Shown piece by piece: positions 61,967 to 64,000 of a stretch of 64,000 nucleotides of DNA; the stretch's first letter is position 1, and each line of letters starts with the position of its first letter. The notes beneath the pieces are model-generated. The model saw only the letters and a list, made by a program, of their open reading frames with translations, ran no database searches and was not told the origin of the DNA. A program made the translations under genes and the position numbers. The stretch covers positions 1-64,000 of the forward strand of contig CAYRNY010000004.1 in assembly GCA_964425755.1 (NCBI GenBank), read 5' to 3'. This DNA comes from CAYRNY01 sp964425755. Lineage in GTDB: Bacteria; Chloroflexota; Anaerolineae; Aggregatilineales; Aggregatilineaceae.

Positions 61967-62731
61967 ATGAGACTTGAGAACAAGGTGGCCTTGATCACCG
62001 GGGCGGGCAGCGGCCTGGGACGCGAAGCGGCGCTGCTGTTTGCCAGGGAAGGCGCACGGCTGGTGCTGAACGATGTCGCCGCGGAAGCGGTGGAACAGAC
62101 GGCCCACGATGTCACGCAGGCAGGCGGCGAAGCGATCGCCGTCCCTGGCGACGTATCCAACGAGCAGGACGTAGAAAAGACGATCAAGGCCGGCGTTGAG
62201 ACCTTTGGCAAGCTCGATACGTTGTACAACAACGCGGGCATCATGCCGGACGACGACGTGTCCGTGCTGACGATGGACCCCGACCTGTGGCGGCGCGTCC
62301 TGGAGGTCAACACCCAGGGGGTCGCGCTCTGCTGCAAGTACGGGATTCCTGAGATCATCGCGGCAGGGGGCGGGGCGGTGGTCAACGTCGCGTCGTTTGT
62401 CGCGCTGGTCGGCTGTTCCGTGCCCCAGGATGCCTACACGGCAAGCAAAGGCGCGGTGATCGCGCTGACACAATCGCTGGCGGTGCAGTTCGGCCCGAAG
62501 GGAGTGCGCTCGAACGCGATCTGCCCTGGGCCGATCATCACGCCGCTGATGGAAACGCTCTTTGCGACCGAAGAGGCGAAGATGCTGCGCCTGAACCGGA
62601 TTCCGATGGGGCGCTTCGGCCAGCCGCCGGACGTGGCATATGCGGCGCTGTTCCTGGCAAGCGACGAGGCATCCTGGATCAATGGGGCGAGCCTGGTGGT
62701 TGACGGCGGGATCACGGTGAATTATTTCTAG
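61967..62731 (+). CDS. SDR-family oxidoreductase
   Basis: This 254-residue classical short-chain dehydrogenase has the NAD(P) loop TGAGSGLGREAALLF near residue 12, LYNNAGIMP near residue 88, the catalytic serine region VNVASFVALVG near 140, the Tyr-x-x-x-Lys motif YTASKGAVIALTQSLA near 154 and the C-terminal WINGASLVVDGGITVNYF. A basic or acidic residue after the second strand is not clear, so NAD versus NADP preference is open. It probably interconverts an alcohol and an aldehyde or ketone in the same pathway as the AOR. It follows the GS-like gene by 69 nt. Confidence 0.9.
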   Translation: MRLENKVALITGAGSGLGREAALLFAREGARLVLNDVAAEAVEQTAHDVTQAGGEAIAVPGDVSNEQDVEKTIKAGVETFGKLDTLYNNAGIMPDDDVSVLTMDPDLWRRVLEVNTQGVALCCKYGIPEIIAAGGGAVVNVASFVALVGCSVPQDAYTASKGAVIALTQSLAVQFGPKGVRSNAICPGPIITPLMETLFATEEAKMLRLNRIPMGRFGQPPDVAYAALFLASDEASWINGASLVVDGGITVNYF

Positions 62732-62762
62732 CACCGTTGCTGGCCGATTGGATGTGTTGAAT

Positions 62763-62790
62763 CCAACAAAATTCGCGTTTACTTTGTTGG
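62763..62790. promoter_or_regulatory. 8-bp dyad A upstream of the UgpB-like gene
   Basis: CCAACAAA (62763-62770) and TTTGTTGG (62783-62790) are exact inverted arms around 12 nt. The dyad overlaps the -35 region of the predicted promoter. Confidence 0.55.
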
Positions 62791-62816
62791 CGTTAAGGCA
62801 TTTTTTGACATACAAT
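62787..62816 (+). promoter_or_regulatory. Predicted promoter for the UgpB-like operon
   Basis: TTGGCG (62787-62792) and TACAAT (62811-62816) are 18 nt apart. Transcription would start near 62823, leaving a leader of about 325 nt. This leader has no convincing gene; a 62-codon frame at 62815-63003 has no ribosome-binding site. Confidence 0.45.
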
Positions 62817-62826
62817 GAGTATGTCA
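62806..62826. promoter_or_regulatory. 8-bp dyad B over the UgpB-like promoter
   Basis: TGACATAC (62806-62813) and GTATGTCA (62819-62826) are exact inverted arms around AATGA. The dyad covers the -10 box and start site, the classical place for a repressor. Confidence 0.6.
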
Positions 62827-63149
62827 GGGAACCATCGGCTCAGAAAACATACCATTCGGCTTGTCCGTCTGTCAGAGTCTGGTTGTGGTTGGTCGCAGCA
62901 CGTGTTTGATTCTGCACTTGCACGACATGTGCTGTGTGGTCAATTGGCACCACGAACACGAAGACGAAAGGAGGTTTTGAGGCCGGACATTAAGCGATGT
63001 TAACCTAAGCTGATGGCTTTCGTGAACTATTTTTTCACTGCCTTTGGGCGAAATTTCACCTTCTATCAGCACACTCAACATCACGCTGTGGGAAATTTCG
63101 TCCAGCAGCAATCCGTAATCTGTTGTCACATTACAGTGAGGTGCAAAAA

Positions 63150-64000
63150 ATGAAGAAGCTCGTTATTTTGACCGTTGCTTTGGTATTGGTTGCCGCGTTG
63201 GCTGGCCCGGCGGTGGCCCAGGACGATGAGCAGATCACCATCGTCATGTCGCACGCCTTCGGCGACGAACGTCGCCAGGCATGGGTTCAGGATGTCGCCG
63301 ATGCGTTCATGGCCGAAAACCCGAACGTTGAGATCGAGTTGCGCGTGGCGTCCAGCTACCGTGATGCCTTGAACGGGGCCTTGCTGGCCGCCGAACAGGG
63401 CGACCCGCCGCACATCGTGCAGGTGTTTGAGGTCGGCACGCAGTTGGCGCTGGACAGCGGCATTTTCATCCCCGCGAGCTCAGTCGCATCTGAGGAGCAA
63501 CTTGCCACGCTCGAAGACGTCATCGATCCTGTGCTGGATTACTACACGCTAGCCGAGGATGTCTGGAGCCTGCCCTGGAACTCGTCCAGCGCGATCCTGT
63601 ACTACAACGTAGAGATGTTTGAGCAAGCCGGGATCGAAGAAGTCCCGCAGACCTACAGTGAAGTACTGGAAGTCTGCGATGTCCTGATGAACGCGGACCT
63701 GGGCCTGCAGGCCTGCATCGGTTGGCCGATGCACAGCTGGATGGTCGAGCAGTGGATGGCCGAGCAGGATGCGCTGTTGGCGAACAACGACAATGGCCGC
63801 AACGGGCGCGCGACCGAGACCTACCTCGACAGCGATGCCATGAAGAACATCTTCAACTGGTGGAAAGAACTCGCCGACCGGGGCTGGTACACCTACACCG
63901 GCCAGCTTGAGGACTGGAACGGCTCGGACGCGATCTTCACCGGGCAGCAGGTAGCGATGCACATCACCAGCACGGCGGACCTGCTGAACATCATCTCGGC
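63150..64000 (+). CDS. UgpB-like glycerol-3-phosphate/glycerophosphodiester-binding protein, partial
   Basis: The first 283 residues of an extracellular binding protein are present; the window ends inside the gene. The signal peptide ends at GPAVAQDD. The fold is SBP_bac_1. Similarity to UgpB is seen in order: AEQGDPPHIVQVFEVGTQLAL, then LPWNSSSAILYYNVEMFEQAG, then NGRNGRATETYLDS, then FTGQQVAMHITSTADL, all with counterparts in Escherichia coli UgpB. UgpB binds sn-glycerol 3-phosphate and glycerophosphodiesters. GAGGTG precedes the ATG at 63150. Downstream permease genes are expected beyond the edge. Confidence 0.85.
   Translation, partial: MKKLVILTVALVLVAALAGPAVAQDDEQITIVMSHAFGDERRQAWVQDVADAFMAENPNVEIELRVASSYRDALNGALLAAEQGDPPHIVQVFEVGTQLALDSGIFIPASSVASEEQLATLEDVIDPVLDYYTLAEDVWSLPWNSSSAILYYNVEMFEQAGIEEVPQTYSEVLEVCDVLMNADLGLQACIGWPMHSWMVEQWMAEQDALLANNDNGRNGRATETYLDSDAMKNIFNWWKELADRGWYTYTGQLEDWNGSDAIFTGQQVAMHITSTADLLNIIS

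Noticed and set aside
60467..62815. 782-codon minus-strand frame opposite the GS-like and SDR genes
   Set aside because: Low-complexity His/Arg/Asp-rich translation, no domain, opposite verified genes.
62815..63003. 62-codon frame in the leader of the UgpB-like gene
   Set aside because: No ribosome-binding site, basic and Cys-containing translation without pattern, and it begins inside operator dyad B.

Overview
This is a GC-rich bacterial chromosome window, densely packed with sugar ABC transporters, amino-acid biosynthesis operons and their regulators. A Chloroflexota bacterium of the Anaerolineae type is my best guess. The reasons are the very large MalT-like ATPase/TPR/BTAD regulator, an Os1348-like small protein, many Ala/Leu signal peptides on carbohydrate-binding proteins, a tungsten aldehyde oxidoreductase and a citramalate route to isoleucine. 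This placement is inference; no rRNA or tRNA gene was found to test it.

Layout. (1) 457-4232: a sugar importer with a single ATPase domain plus a D-lyxose isomerase. (2) 4324-7532: a MarR regulator divergent from an MhqO-like dioxygenase, a flavin oxidoreductase and an MhqD-like hydrolase, a quinone/electrophile detoxification set. (3) 7683-12169: a stand-alone response regulator, an Os1348-like small protein, a 51-residue membrane peptide and a 1050-residue BTAD regulator. (4) 12603-15415: phosphohexomutase and FGGY kinase. (5) 16101-27166: a complete L-rhamnose regulon (RhaTPQS importer, mutarotase, isomerase, kinase, class II aldolase, DeoR regulator) that also carries a lactate-racemase-family gene. 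(6) 27267-32093: arginine operon argC-argB-argD-GNAT-argJ behind a ribosome-dependent attenuator. (7) 32243-38745: LacI regulator, GH32-like glycosidase and a second type of sugar importer. (8) 39201-52558: ilvD-ilvE-ilvB-ilvN-ilvC-leuA-orf56-leuC-leuD-cimA-leuB, preceded by two tandem branched-chain attenuators. (9) 52874-64000: PhoU-like protein; glycerophosphodiesterase, MFS transporter, phosphodiesterase and DeoR operon; a divergent set of a glutamine amidotransferase and aldehyde:ferredoxin oxidoreductase, glutamine-synthetase-like enzyme and SDR; then the start of a UgpB-like binding protein cut by the window edge.

How the parts work together. The strongest new observations are in control regions. 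Both the arginine and the branched-chain operons have short leader peptides rich in the end-product residues, followed by intrinsic terminators whose left arms can also pair with the end of the leader coding sequence. The two leader regions also share a 16-nt identical upstream element. The most interesting metabolic idea is region 9: its enzymes could form a route from glycerophospho-amino-alcohols (such as glycerophosphoethanolamine) through gamma-glutamylated intermediates, with a tungsten enzyme doing the aldehyde step. That is a hypothesis built from gene content, a shared operator-like motif and known pathways of the Puu, Ipu and Tdn type.

Stretches longer than 300 bases without a gene are 1-456, 12170-12602, 15416-16100, 31929-32242 (arg leader), 38746-39200 (LacI operator, ilv promoter) and 62732-63149 (two dyads and a promoter); each is described in the features. 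No IS element, CRISPR array, tRNA, rRNA or replication origin was recognised.
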